DNA from: an uncultured Prevotella sp. | GTDB taxonomy: Bacteria; Bacteroidota; Bacteroidia; Bacteroidales; Bacteroidaceae | Reading direction: 5' to 3' | NCBI GenBank assembly: GCA_947072805.1 | Contig: CAMTJK010000097.1 | Coordinates: 1-11,399 of the forward strand | DNA length: 11,399 nucleotides | Part shown: positions 1 through 7,435 of the stretch, piece by piece | Numbering within the stretch: position 1 is the stretch's first letter | Layout: each line of letters opens with the position of its first letter | Made by a program: the position numbers and the translations under genes | Notes under the pieces: generated by a model | What the model saw: only the letters and a program-made list of their open reading frames with translations | What the model was told of the DNA's origin: nothing | Databases searched by the model: none

Positions 1-66
1 ATCGATGAAATCGCAATGAGCTCACGTACGTAACCGTTTTTCGACCCATCGGGAGGGTAAATTGCC
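1..66 (-). repeat. Diverged intergenic repeat, left copy
   Basis: The word CACGTACGTAAC at 23-34 occurs again in inverted orientation at the right end of the window (11388-11399). On the minus strand this copy reads ATTTACCCTCCCGATGGG, then GGTTACGTACGTGAG. The right copy on the plus strand reads ATTTTACTCTCAAATAGGG, then CCGTTACGTACGTG. Order and orientation agree, although the spacing differs. Both copies have a short hairpin at the matching place (ACCC...GGGT here). I see no coding potential. It is probably one member of a dispersed non-coding repeat family; the family assignment is inference. Confidence 0.4.
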
Positions 67-257
67 CCACTTTGATTAACAAAAATTTACACCTAGAATG
101 CCGGATTTAAAAATGTTAAATTCGACCAAATATCTTTACAAATTAACTTTCATTAAGTGCAGTTACAACGATGCCCCGAAGCTATTCGGCTAATCATTGC
201 TTTAGTTGCTACAACAGGAACAACAGAAACTCTGTAGACCGAGAAGTGCAGGGAAAA
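67..257. other. AT-rich non-coding stretch after rnhB
   Basis: This stretch follows the rnhB stop on the minus strand. I see no gene in it. It holds a short hairpin (CCGAA-GCTA-TTCGG, 176-189) with no T-run, so it is a poor terminator, and AT-rich words (ATCTTTAC, TTTCATTAA) that also occur near 11220-11250. Confidence 0.5.
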
Positions 258-860
258 TCAGAAATCGAACGACAGCTGTCCGTCGCCGAGCAGATTGTAC
301 GAGCGACGGTGGTAGGGGGTAATGCCATAGCGGCGTATGGCATCGCGGTGACGGGCTGTGGGATAGCCCTTGTTGCCCTGCCAGTCGTATTGGGGGTACT
401 CCCTGGCAAGCTCTGCCATGTAGTCGTCGCGACAGGTCTTGGCAAGAATGCTTGCCGCTGCGATGGAAAGATATTTGGCATCGCCCTTCACGATGGTGGT
501 GTACGGCAGACCGCAATAGGGCTTGAAACGGTTGCCGTCTACAATGACAGCCTGCGGGCGCAGCGAAAGGGCGTCGAGGGCTCGGTGCATGGCAAGGATG
601 CTCGCATTGAGAATGTTTATCCTGTCTATCTCCTCGGGCGTGACAATACCCACACCCCACGCCAGGGCATCGCGCTTGATGACTTCGCGCAGGGCATTGC
701 GACGCTTCTCCGACAGCTGTTTCGAGTCGTTGAGCTCGTCGTTGGTATAGTCGGGCGGAAAAATCACGGCGCCGGCATATACGCTTCCGGCAAGACAGCC
801 GCGTCCGGCTTCGTCGCATCCCGCCTCTATAAGGTCTTCGTAAAAATGACTTGCAAGCAT
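258..860 (-). CDS. rnhB: Ribonuclease HII
   Basis: RnhB cleaves the RNA strand of RNA-DNA hybrids and nicks at single ribonucleotides misincorporated in DNA, acting in the cytoplasm in genome maintenance. The 200-residue protein has the usual family length (E. coli RnhB is 198). The four metal-binding acidic residues expected for type 2 RNase H are visible: Asp16 and Glu17 in the signature DEAGRG, Asp108 in VIVDGN, and Asp145 in the ASILAKTCRD block. The conserved GNKGYPTARH segment lies at about 162-171. The ATG at 860 is the only Met start near the N-terminus, and AAAGG lies just before it. A Bacteroidetes -7 element lies about 80 nt upstream. No gene follows it on this strand inside the window, so it appears to be transcribed alone. 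Identity is secure from the motifs. Confidence 0.97.
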   Translation of the reverse strand: MLASHFYEDLIEAGCDEAGRGCLAGSVYAGAVIFPPDYTNDELNDSKQLSEKRRNALREVIKRDALAWGVGIVTPEEIDRINILNASILAMHRALDALSLRPQAVIVDGNRFKPYCGLPYTTIVKGDAKYLSIAAASILAKTCRDDYMAELAREYPQYDWQGNKGYPTARHRDAIRRYGITPYHRRSYNLLGDGQLSFDF

Positions 861-900
861 ATCCTTTATATATTATATAGGTATAGTTTCGCTCTTCCTT

Positions 901-920
901 ACAAAGGGCAACGCCCTTGT
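901..920 (-). promoter_or_regulatory. Hairpin in the rnhB leader
   Basis: In the rnhB transcript this reads ACAAGGGC, loop GTT, GCCCTTTGT. The stem is about 8 bp with one bulged U. It lies between the predicted promoter (938-945) and the start codon at 860, close to the 5' end of the mRNA. It could stabilise the mRNA or tune translation. It lacks a following T-run, so it is not a terminator. The role is inference. Confidence 0.4.
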
Positions 921-937
921 TGCGGCTTTTCGTACGA

Positions 938-945
938 CAAAGTTA
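938..945 (-). promoter_or_regulatory. Bacteroidetes-type -7 promoter element of rnhB
   Basis: On the minus strand this is TAACTTTG, an exact match to the TAnnTTTG -7 consensus used by the Bacteroidetes housekeeping sigma factor. It lies about 80 nt upstream of the rnhB ATG, predicting a leader of roughly 70 nt. The -33 position (near 966-969) reads AATG, a weak match to TTTG. Confidence 0.5.
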
Positions 946-1141
946 CACATTTAATCTAAATCTGTCATTAGATTTTAATATGTTTTGTCTTTGTCTTTAC
1001 TGCATTGCAACAGCCTCGGAAATGGCTTAGCGCACTATGTAGAGACGGAGCGGGAAGCAAAATGGTAGAAAAAAAGCCGTTTCTTCACTTCTTTTGAACT
1101 AAAAAGTTATGAAATTGAACGTCCTGTGCACGCGGTTAAGG

Positions 1142-1149
1142 TATTTTTG
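1142..1149 (+). promoter_or_regulatory. Possible -7 promoter element of the 94-residue gene
   Basis: TATTTTTG matches TAnnTTTG and lies 33 nt before the ATG at 1182, which would give a leader of about 25 nt. The nearest upstream TTG (1115-1117) is about 4 nt farther away than ideal, so this is moderate to weak evidence. Confidence 0.35.
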
Positions 1150-1181
1150 CATCAGAAAGTTGAACAAAAACAATGTAAATT

Positions 1182-1466
1182 ATGGAAAAGCAGATGACAA
1201 TACCTACAGGTATGGCAACAGCAAAGAGCGTAGCCGAAATGACAAGACGCATGGGCGCAGTGATGACTTCGTGCATGGAACCGTTAAGAAAATACTATTC
1301 CGACGTGTTGGGAAAGGAGATTTCATGGACGCAGATGCGCGCACTGTTTGAAGCGCAGACCGCAATGCTGGCATGTATACTGCCTGCCGACTACTCGCTC
1401 GCACTGCGCTCGCTGTTCGGAGTGTGGCTCGTCATGGCTCTGAAAAAGTGCCGCCGTTTGCTCTGA
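1182..1466 (+). CDS. Hypothetical small protein, 94 residues
   Basis: I do not recognise this protein. It is predicted mostly helical, rich in Met (ten) and Ala, net basic at the C-terminus (KKCRRLL), with three cysteines (31, 65, 90). The stretch SLALRSLFGVWLVMALKK (about 72-89) is strongly hydrophobic or amphipathic and could be a membrane-associated or packing helix. There is no signal peptide. Support for a real gene: codon use resembles the neighbouring genes, a -7-like element lies 33 nt upstream of the ATG, and a strong terminator hairpin lies about 95 nt after the TGA. An overlapping frame starting at 1109 has none of these. It sits alone between divergent rnhB and the GH2 gene, and the terminator separates it from the latter. 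Confidence 0.65.
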   Translation: MEKQMTIPTGMATAKSVAEMTRRMGAVMTSCMEPLRKYYSDVLGKEISWTQMRALFEAQTAMLACILPADYSLALRSLFGVWLVMALKKCRRLL

Positions 1467-1558
1467 CAATATCAAATAAATATAGATTCTATCTTACTGA
1501 TTTATCCAAAAAATCCTTGCGGTTTTATCCAGAAAGCCGTACATTATCACCTAAAAAG

Positions 1559-1600
1559 CATGGTATTATCGTCTTTTGCGTACGATAATACCATTTTTTG
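1559..1600. terminator. Strong intrinsic terminator, probably bidirectional
   Basis: A perfect 13-bp inverted repeat (arms 1560-1572 and 1582-1594, ATGGTATTATCGT / ACGATAATACCAT) encloses a 9-nt loop and is followed on the plus strand by TTTTT (1595-1599). On the minus strand the stem is followed by GCTTTTT. It sits about 95 nt after the stop of the 94-residue gene and about 120 nt before the GH2 start, so it most likely ends the small gene's transcript. Confidence 0.8.
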
Positions 1601-1635
1601 TATAATTTTACCAACTGCCACAACGCCTTTAAGTC

Positions 1636-1643
1636 TAATTTTG
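1636..1643 (+). promoter_or_regulatory. Bacteroidetes-type -7 promoter element of the GH2 gene
   Basis: TAATTTTG matches TAnnTTTG and lies 78 nt before the GH2 ATG at 1722, after the terminator. No convincing -33 TTTG lies at the expected distance (CTG at 1615-1617 is the nearest), so the promoter may be weak or activator-dependent. Confidence 0.45.
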
Positions 1644-1721
1644 CGACAGATAAAGGTCTGAAAACCACAGAACATAATATTCCTCACTGCTGACATTAAT
1701 GACAATAAAATCAATACTGAT

Positions 1722-4454
1722 ATGAAAAAAACTATCATCCTACTCGCATCGTTCATTATTTCGGTGGCAGCATCTGCCGAAATAGGCGACGCATTCAAGG
1801 GCATACTGCCCGTGACAGACAAGAAAATGACGCGTAACATAGGCGGCAAATGGCGTCTGAAAGTGACTGAAGGCATTGGCGACACCAAGACAGTGCCGGC
1901 AGAAGACGCCACCTGGGGCACCATAGACGTGCCGGGATGTTGGGACACCAACGGCTTCTGTGAAGCCCGCTACTCGTTTCCCGACTCGCTGACCGGCTAC
2001 TACCGCACCACCTTCGAAGTGCCCGAGGAATGGAAGGGCATGCTGGTGGCTGTACAGTTCGACGGCGTGCTGCGCGGCTATGACCTTTGGCTTAACGACC
2101 GCTACGTCGGCTCGTGGGAACAGGGCTACACCTCCTGCGTATTCGACCTTACGCCGTTCCTAAACAAAAAGGGCAAGCAGCAACTTGCAATGCGCGTATA
2201 TTCAAGGTTCAAGGGATTCGAATTCGACTGCTTCGACGACTGGGCACCCATGGGAATAATCCGTGACGTGACACTCTTCGCCGTGCCGAAGACGCACCTT
2301 TCCGACCTCACCGTGACAACAAAGACAAACGGAGAAGTGACGGTGAAGACCGAAATAGCTAACGCCGACAAGCATACCAAGGTGGAATATGAGATATATG
2401 ACGCCACAGGAAAGGTGGTCTCGACGGGCGGCAAGATAGAGAACGTGCAACTGTGGACGGCAGAAACTCCGTACCTCTACACGCTGAAACTGTGGCTGAA
2501 GCGCAAGGACACTGTGCTGCAGACCTTCGAACAGAAGATTGGCATAAGGGAGACATCCATAGAAAACGGCAAGGTGCTCAAACTGAACGGACGCGCCATA
2601 AAGCTGAGAGGCGTGACATGTCATGCCACCGACCCGCAGACGGGAAAGGTGATAAGCGACGAACTGACGCTGAAAGACATGAAAATGATGAAGGAGGCTG
2701 GCATCAACTACATACGCACAAGCCACTATCCGCGCGAAAGACGATTCTATGAGCTGTGCGACTCGCTCGGATTCTATGTGGTGAACGAAGTGCCTTTCGG
2801 AAGCCGCGGCGAGAAACACCTGAAGAAGCCCGACTACCTCGACATACTGAAGACACGCGCCGCCGCAACCATCGCACGTGACAAAAACCATCCGTCGGTG
2901 CTCATCTGGAGCCTCGGAAACGAGAACCCGCTGCCGGAAAGCTGCGTGGAGGTGGGACGCTTCGCCAAACAATGCGACAGCACACGACCAATATGCTATC
3001 CGCAAAAGGGCAGCTACTTCCGCAGATTTAAATTCAAGAACTTCCCCGAAGTGGCGGACATCTATGCTCCTCACTACCCCACAACATCGCAACTGAAAGA
3101 CTTCTACACCAAGGCTGACCGCGTAACGATATTCACCGAATACTGCCACACGCTGGGAATATCGTTTGAAGACCACGACAGACAATGGGAAATAATAGAG
3201 AAGACACCTGCCCTCGCCGGCGGTTCCGTATGGGAATGGTGTGACCAGGGCATGCCCTTCACTCTCAAAAAGGACAGGGAGAACATCATCGACGGACGCA
3301 TGTACGGATACGAAGAGAGGGTGTTCACATCGCCTCGCAGCGGCTTCCAAATGTCGGGCAACCTCGGAACAGACGGCATTGTGTACGCCGACCGCACACC
3401 CCTACCCAACTACTACGAGCTGCAGCACAACTATTCGCAGGCATGCGTTACCGATACACTGTTCGACGGCGTACTGCACATACGAAACAGATATGACTTC
3501 ATAGACCTTAAAGACAATGTATCGTTTGCATGGTCGCTCACTTCCGGACGTGACACCGTGGCTAACGGCTGCTTCTCGCCGGCATGCGCTCCTCACAGCA
3601 CCACCGCATACAAGCTCGATCTGCCTGTAACCTCTCCCGACAAACGCGCTCTGCTGCACATCACCGTGACCGACCGCGCCAACCGCACACTGCTGCGACA
3701 GACGGTAAAGGTACACGACGGCAAGCACAACGCAATAGCATCGCAGGGCAATGCCGACGCCCTGATACAGCAGGGACCGCTGGTAAGAGTGGGCAGAAAG
3801 CCTACAATGGCTGAAAACATTAAGGTAAACAATGAACGCATAGAGCGGTATCTGCAACCCATAGACAACCCCTACGTGAAAGCAACAGTGACAACCGACG
3901 GGGCAAACGTAAGCTACTGCCTAACACCCGACACGGCAAAGCACTTCCTTTCGGAATTGGGCGTGGCTTATCTGCTCGACGCATCGCTCGACAGGGTGCA
4001 GTGGACTGGCTACGGTCCCTTCGCATCATACCCGGGAAGACAGCGTGCCAACCGACTCGGATACTGGGCTCTGCATAAGGACGACATATACTTCGAAGGC
4101 AACCGCATGGGCGTTGAGACCGTTTGGGTAAGCGACGCCAAAGGCAACGGACTTGTATTCGACTGCAAGGGAGGCAACGTAAACTTCGAACAGACCGACC
4201 GCGGACTCGTCATCACCGTAAACGCAGCCGTATCGGGCGAAGGTCCGAAGTTCGGCAAGACGTCGTTCGGCGTATGGAGCGACAAGACCGGCACTCACAA
4301 CGGTTCGTTCGCCATCTACCGCACCGACGGCAGCAACGTTCCCGACAGTTTCGTACATCCGTCAGAAGTGGCAGCACCGTTCCGCCCGTTCCTCACGCAA
4401 TACGACACCTATCTGATGCGCCTGCAGGACATCACACCCGAAACAGGAAAATAA
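1722..4454 (+). CDS. Exported family GH2 beta-galactosidase, LacZ-like
   Basis: This retaining glycosidase probably removes terminal beta-galactose from oligosaccharides outside the cytoplasm. Residues 1-19 form a Sec signal peptide with a likely cut after ASA. There is no lipobox Cys, so a soluble periplasmic or secreted enzyme is predicted. Domains in order: sugar-binding jelly roll (about 40-190), immunoglobulin-like (about 190-275), TIM barrel (about 280-560), second Ig-like (about 565-660), and a LacZ-type beta-galactosidase small-chain domain (about 690-905). The acid/base is Glu401 in SLGNENP and the nucleophile Glu473 in IFTEYCHT, 72 residues apart (76 in E. coli LacZ). RTSHYP (332-337), GSVWEWCDQG (501-510) and DGIVYADRTP (551-560) are also conserved. 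At 910 residues it is shorter than LacZ (1024). The usual NRHEH-type motif reads TCHAT (299-303). No SusC/SusD pair or regulator is adjacent. The fold and GH2 family are secure; beta-galactosidase specificity rests mainly on the C-terminal domain. Confidence 0.93.
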   Translation: MKKTIILLASFIISVAASAEIGDAFKGILPVTDKKMTRNIGGKWRLKVTEGIGDTKTVPAEDATWGTIDVPGCWDTNGFCEARYSFPDSLTGYYRTTFEVPEEWKGMLVAVQFDGVLRGYDLWLNDRYVGSWEQGYTSCVFDLTPFLNKKGKQQLAMRVYSRFKGFEFDCFDDWAPMGIIRDVTLFAVPKTHLSDLTVTTKTNGEVTVKTEIANADKHTKVEYEIYDATGKVVSTGGKIENVQLWTAETPYLYTLKLWLKRKDTVLQTFEQKIGIRETSIENGKVLKLNGRAIKLRGVTCHATDPQTGKVISDELTLKDMKMMKEAGINYIRTSHYPRERRFYELCDSLGFYVVNEVPFGSRGEKHLKKPDYLDILKTRAAATIARDKNHPSVLIWSLGNENPLPESCVEVGRFAKQCDSTRPICYPQKGSYFRRFKFKNFPEVADIYAPHYPTTSQLKDFYTKADRVTIFTEYCHTLGISFEDHDRQWEIIEKTPALAGGSVWEWCDQGMPFTLKKDRENIIDGRMYGYEERVFTSPRSGFQMSGNLGTDGIVYADRTPLPNYYELQHNYSQACVTDTLFDGVLHIRNRYDFIDLKDNVSFAWSLTSGRDTVANGCFSPACAPHSTTAYKLDLPVTSPDKRALLHITVTDRANRTLLRQTVKVHDGKHNAIASQGNADALIQQGPLVRVGRKPTMAENIKVNNERIERYLQPIDNPYVKATVTTDGANVSYCLTPDTAKHFLSELGVAYLLDASLDRVQWTGYGPFASYPGRQRANRLGYWALHKDDIYFEGNRMGVETVWVSDAKGNGLVFDCKGGNVNFEQTDRGLVITVNAAVSGEGPKFGKTSFGVWSDKTGTHNGSFAIYRTDGSNVPDSFVHPSEVAAPFRPFLTQYDTYLMRLQDITPETGK

Positions 4455-4464
4455 TAATACAATC

Positions 4465-4501
4465 ATGACCGGCGGACGGCAACAGAGCCCAAGCCGGTCA
4501 T
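4465..4501 (+). terminator. Hairpin just after the GH2 stop
   Basis: A perfect 9-bp inverted repeat (ATGACCGGC 4465-4473, GCCGGTCAT 4493-4501) with a 19-nt loop starts 10 nt after the GH2 stop codon. It is followed by AATATATTA rather than a T-run. It may stabilise the mRNA 3' end or act as a weak terminator. Confidence 0.45.
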
Positions 4502-4519
4502 AATATATTATCTAAATAT

Positions 4520-4607
4520 AATGAACGTTTCGGATTTATACAATGAACGATTCGGATTTATACAATGAACGTTCCGTGTTAAACCCATGAACGATTCGGA
4601 TTAGAGA
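4520..4607. repeat. Four tandem 22-bp repeats
   Basis: Four units of 22 bp stand head to tail at 4520-4541, 4542-4563, 4564-4585 and 4586-4607. The core is TGAACGWTTCGGATT followed by an AT-rich linker (TATACAA). Units 1 and 2 differ at a single position, unit 4 keeps the core, and unit 3 is the most diverged. The period is not a multiple of three, so the array is not a coding repeat. It lies between the 3' ends of two convergent genes and ends near the nested hairpin at 4639. Confidence 0.85.
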
Positions 4608-4638
4608 AAAGAACTTGTTTTGATATTTGTTTGGTTAT

Positions 4639-4720
4639 CCGGACACATCTCCTCTTGCTGACAATTATCCGATGACAAATTCAGGATAATAAAAAAGGCA
4701 TCGGAATGTGTCCGGTTTGT
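4639..4720. terminator. Nested hairpin between convergent GH2 gene and sufS
   Basis: A perfect 10-bp outer stem (CCGGACACAT 4639-4648 with ATGTGTCCGG 4706-4715) encloses a second hairpin (ATTATCC 4664-4670 with GGATAAT 4684-4690). On the plus strand it is followed by TTTGTTTT, consistent with ending transcripts from the GH2 side. The outer stem ends 7 nt after the sufS stop on the other strand, so it probably also forms the 3' end of the suf mRNA, but there is no T-run on that side. Confidence 0.5.
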
Positions 4721-4722
4721 TT

Positions 4723-5979
4723 TCAGAACATCTTGCTCACACGACTTATTCCCGCCACAAGCGCATCAACCTCCTCTTTCGTGTTATACAAGGCGAAAGA
4801 AGCACGCACCGTTCCCTGTATGCCGAGGCGGTGCATGAGCGGTTCGGCGCAATGGTGACCCGTACGCACAGCTATGCCGAGACGGTCGAGCAGCGTGCCC
4901 ATGTCGAGGTGGTGTATGTCGCCCACGAGAAACGACACCACGGCATCTTTTCCCGCAGTGACGCCGAAGAGCCTCATGCCCTCTATGCCCTTCATCTGCT
5001 CCATACAGTAGTCCGTGAGCTGCTTTTCGTAGCGGGCTATGTTGTCAAGTCCGAGGCTCTCCATGTAGCCGATGGCTGTCGCAAGCCCGTGCGTAGCCAC
5101 ATAGTCGGGCGTTCCTGCCTCAAACTTGAACGGCAGCTGTGCGAAAACAGTCTTCTCGAACGTCACGCTCTCTATCATCTCACCGCCTCCCTGATAGGGC
5201 GGCAGCCTGTCGAGCCAGTCTTCCTTGCCGTAGAGCACGCCCACGCCGGTAGGTCCGTACATCTTGTGACCGCTGAAAACGAAGAAGTCGCAGTCCATAC
5301 GCTGCACGTCAATCTTGAAATGCGGTGTGCTCTGTGCTCCGTCCACCATTACCGGCACGCCATGAGCGTGCGCTATGCGTATAATCTCGTCCACAGGATT
5401 TACCGTTCCGAGCACGTTGCTCACATGAGCCACGCTCACTATGCGCGTTTTCGGCGAGAACAGCTTCTCGTATTCCTCCATATCGAGTGCGCCCTCGTCG
5501 GTCATGGGTATGACCTTTATGGCAATGCCCCTCTTTGTGGCCTGCAGCTGCCACGGAACGATGTTGGAGTGATGCTCCATAACCGATACTATCACCTCGT
5601 CGCCCTCTTTCATCATCTCCTCAGAGAACGAAGCCACGACGAGATTGATGCTTTCGGTGGTTCCACGCGTAAAAACGATTTCGTTTGTGCTGCGTGCGTT
5701 GATGAACGAGCGTACTCTCTCACGCGCAGCCTCATGCAGGTCGGTAGCCTTTTGCGACAGATAATGCACGCCTCTGTGTACGTTGGCGTTCACGTTAAGA
5801 TACTCTTCCCGCATGGCATCGAGCACACACAGCGGCTTTTGCGTTGTCGCGCCGTTGTCGAGATACACAAGCGGCTTGTCGTAAACCTTGCGTGCGAGTA
5901 TCGGGAAGTCGTTTCTTATGTCGTCTATCGTCCTGCCGTTAATCATTCTATCCATTTCCGCAATCGTTTCTGCTGTCAT
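4723..5979 (-). CDS. sufS: Cysteine desulfurase SufS
   Basis: SufS is a pyridoxal-phosphate enzyme that converts L-cysteine to L-alanine and holds the released sulfur as a persulfide for Fe-S cluster assembly in the cytoplasm. The 418-residue protein (E. coli SufS 406) shows the N-terminal substrate-entry motif LDNGATTQKP (40-49), RGTTESINLV (105-114) and HHSNIVPWQ (136-144). The PLP lysine is Lys239 in FSGHKMYGP, and the persulfide cysteine is Cys377 in RTGHHCAEP, the form typical of group II (SufS) rather than IscS. It is the last gene of the suf operon, starting 13 nt after the sufD stop. The ATG at 5979 fits the family N-terminus; an in-frame Met at residue 9 is an alternative. SufS enzymes need a SufE or SufU partner, which is not in this window. 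Confidence 0.97.
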   Translation of the reverse strand: MTAETIAEMDRMINGRTIDDIRNDFPILARKVYDKPLVYLDNGATTQKPLCVLDAMREEYLNVNANVHRGVHYLSQKATDLHEAARERVRSFINARSTNEIVFTRGTTESINLVVASFSEEMMKEGDEVIVSVMEHHSNIVPWQLQATKRGIAIKVIPMTDEGALDMEEYEKLFSPKTRIVSVAHVSNVLGTVNPVDEIIRIAHAHGVPVMVDGAQSTPHFKIDVQRMDCDFFVFSGHKMYGPTGVGVLYGKEDWLDRLPPYQGGGEMIESVTFEKTVFAQLPFKFEAGTPDYVATHGLATAIGYMESLGLDNIARYEKQLTDYCMEQMKGIEGMRLFGVTAGKDAVVSFLVGDIHHLDMGTLLDRLGIAVRTGHHCAEPLMHRLGIQGTVRASFALYNTKEEVDALVAGISRVSKMF

Positions 5980-5992
5980 CGTTTGTACTGTA

Positions 5993-7378
5993 TTACTTGC
6001 ATAGTTTGCATCCCTCGCATTTGCTCAACTCTCCGCGGAACCGTTTCTCCACGAGATGGTGCAGACGGTCGCGCAACGGAGCCAGCTGCATGTTGTCGAT
6101 AACCTCGTTGATGAATGCAAATTCGAGCAGCAACTTGGTCTCTTTCAGCGATATTCCCCTTTGGCGCATATAGAAAAGTGCCGCATCGTTGAGCTGTCCT
6201 ACGGTTGAACCGTGCGAGCACTTCACATCGTCGGCATATATCTCGAGCATCGGTTGGGTGAACATACGCGCCTCTTTAGTGGCACAGATATTCTGGTTGC
6301 GCATCTGCGACGTTGTCTTTTGGGCTCCGTGAGCCACATACACGCGTCCTGCGAAGGCACCGGTAGCCTCTCCGTCGAGCACATACTTGTACAGTTCGTT
6401 GCTGGTGCAGTGCGGCACGCGGTGCTCTATGAGCGTGTTGTTGTCCACATGCTGCTGTTTGTCGGCAATGACACAGCCGCAGAGGTTACATTCTGCGCCC
6501 TCTCCTGCCATCGTTACGTCGGTGCGGTTGCGCGTAGTGCCGTTGTGAAGCGTTATAATGTTGTGGTTTACGCGGCTTCCTGCCTGCTGTTCGATGTACA
6601 GGTTGCTCACCCTTGTGCTTCTGGCATGCGTTTCCTCCAGGCAATACAGGTCGAGCGAAGCGTTTTCGCCCACGAATGCCTCTATCACCTGCGTGGTCAG
6701 AAACTTCCTGTCGTCGGCGGCGTGGTCGCAGAAGAGCAGCTTTATCTCCGCTCCCTCCTCCATCACTATGAGCACACGGCGGTTTGCCATCAGATCCACG
6801 TCGGAACGCAATATATTTATAATCTGCACGGCCCTGTCCACCTTTACGTCTTTAGGTACGTAAACGAGCAGTCCGTCTTGTGCGAGCATGGTGTTGAGTG
6901 CGGTTACGGCATCCTCGTCGGTGCGTGCCAGCTTAGCGTAGTGCCTTGCCACGAGTTCGGGATGTTCTGCCGCCGCCTCCTTCAGCGAGCCCACCAGCAC
7001 GCCCTCGGGCAGATGGCTTTTGGGCAATGCCTTGGTGTAGAAGATGTCGTTCACCACGAAGTAGAGCGACGTGCTCAAGTTGGGCACATCACATCTGAAA
7101 GCGTCGTATGGGTTTACGGGAATGTCGAGGCGGTTGATGTTTACGCCATAATCGGGTGCAAACAGAGCCGCCATGTCGGTATATTTGTAGCGTTCAACCT
7201 TACGTATCGGGAAGCCTTTGCTTTTGAAATCGTCAAAAGCGCGGTCGCGCACATCGTTCATGACGTCGGCGCTGTGGCGTCTTATCATCTCCCTGCAATT
7301 TTCGTACAGGTCGATATACTGCTTTTCGGCTGTCGGATGCTCCGGCGCGGAGACTGATATATTGTCTTTTTCTTGCAT
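5993..7378 (-). CDS. sufD: Fe-S scaffold subunit SufD
   Basis: SufD pairs with SufB through the beta-helix core and, with two SufC ATPases, forms the SufBC2D scaffold on which Fe-S clusters are built; SufD is linked to iron acquisition. The 461-residue protein is longer than E. coli SufD (423), with extra residues at both ends. The diagnostic C-terminal block LEIYADDVKCSHGSTVGQL (378-396) contains Cys387 and His389; His389 corresponds to E. coli His360, needed for cluster assembly at the SufB-SufD interface. The end is unusual: SKCEGCKLCK, with Cys454, Cys457 and Cys460 in a CxxCxxC pattern right before the stop, absent from E. coli SufD. It lies 57 nt after sufC and 13 nt before sufS. Identity is secure from the motif and the operon; the tail's function is unknown. 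Confidence 0.96.
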   Translation of the reverse strand: MQEKDNISVSAPEHPTAEKQYIDLYENCREMIRRHSADVMNDVRDRAFDDFKSKGFPIRKVERYKYTDMAALFAPDYGVNINRLDIPVNPYDAFRCDVPNLSTSLYFVVNDIFYTKALPKSHLPEGVLVGSLKEAAAEHPELVARHYAKLARTDEDAVTALNTMLAQDGLLVYVPKDVKVDRAVQIINILRSDVDLMANRRVLIVMEEGAEIKLLFCDHAADDRKFLTTQVIEAFVGENASLDLYCLEETHARSTRVSNLYIEQQAGSRVNHNIITLHNGTTRNRTDVTMAGEGAECNLCGCVIADKQQHVDNNTLIEHRVPHCTSNELYKYVLDGEATGAFAGRVYVAHGAQKTTSQMRNQNICATKEARMFTQPMLEIYADDVKCSHGSTVGQLNDAALFYMRQRGISLKETKLLLEFAFINEVIDNMQLAPLRDRLHHLVEKRFRGELSKCEGCKLCK

Positions 7379-7435
7379 TATGATGCGCTTATTGTGTTAT
7401 ACAAAGGGCTGTTGCCACGAGCCGTGCTGTTGTCT

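Noticed and set aside
171..959. 262-residue plus-strand frame opposite rnhB
   Set aside because: RnhB on the minus strand has all four catalytic residues. The opposite frame has no recognisable features and runs across the rnhB promoter.
1109..1351. 80-residue plus-strand frame overlapping the 94-residue gene
   Set aside because: It is out of frame with the better-supported gene, has an odd Arg/Asn/Lys-rich composition, and no start signal or terminator relation.
2202..3350. 382-residue minus-strand frame inside the GH2 gene
   Set aside because: It lies fully within the well-supported GH2 gene on the opposite strand and shows no motifs.
4708..6102. 464-residue frame on the plus strand opposite sufS
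   Set aside because: It is longer than sufS but lies almost entirely antisense to a gene with all its catalytic motifs. Its own translation is rich in His, Arg and Tyr and shows no family motif. It is a mirror of biased codon use.
6212..7357. 381-residue frame opposite sufD
   Set aside because: It is antisense to sufD, with no recognisable domain and a composition typical of a shadow frame.
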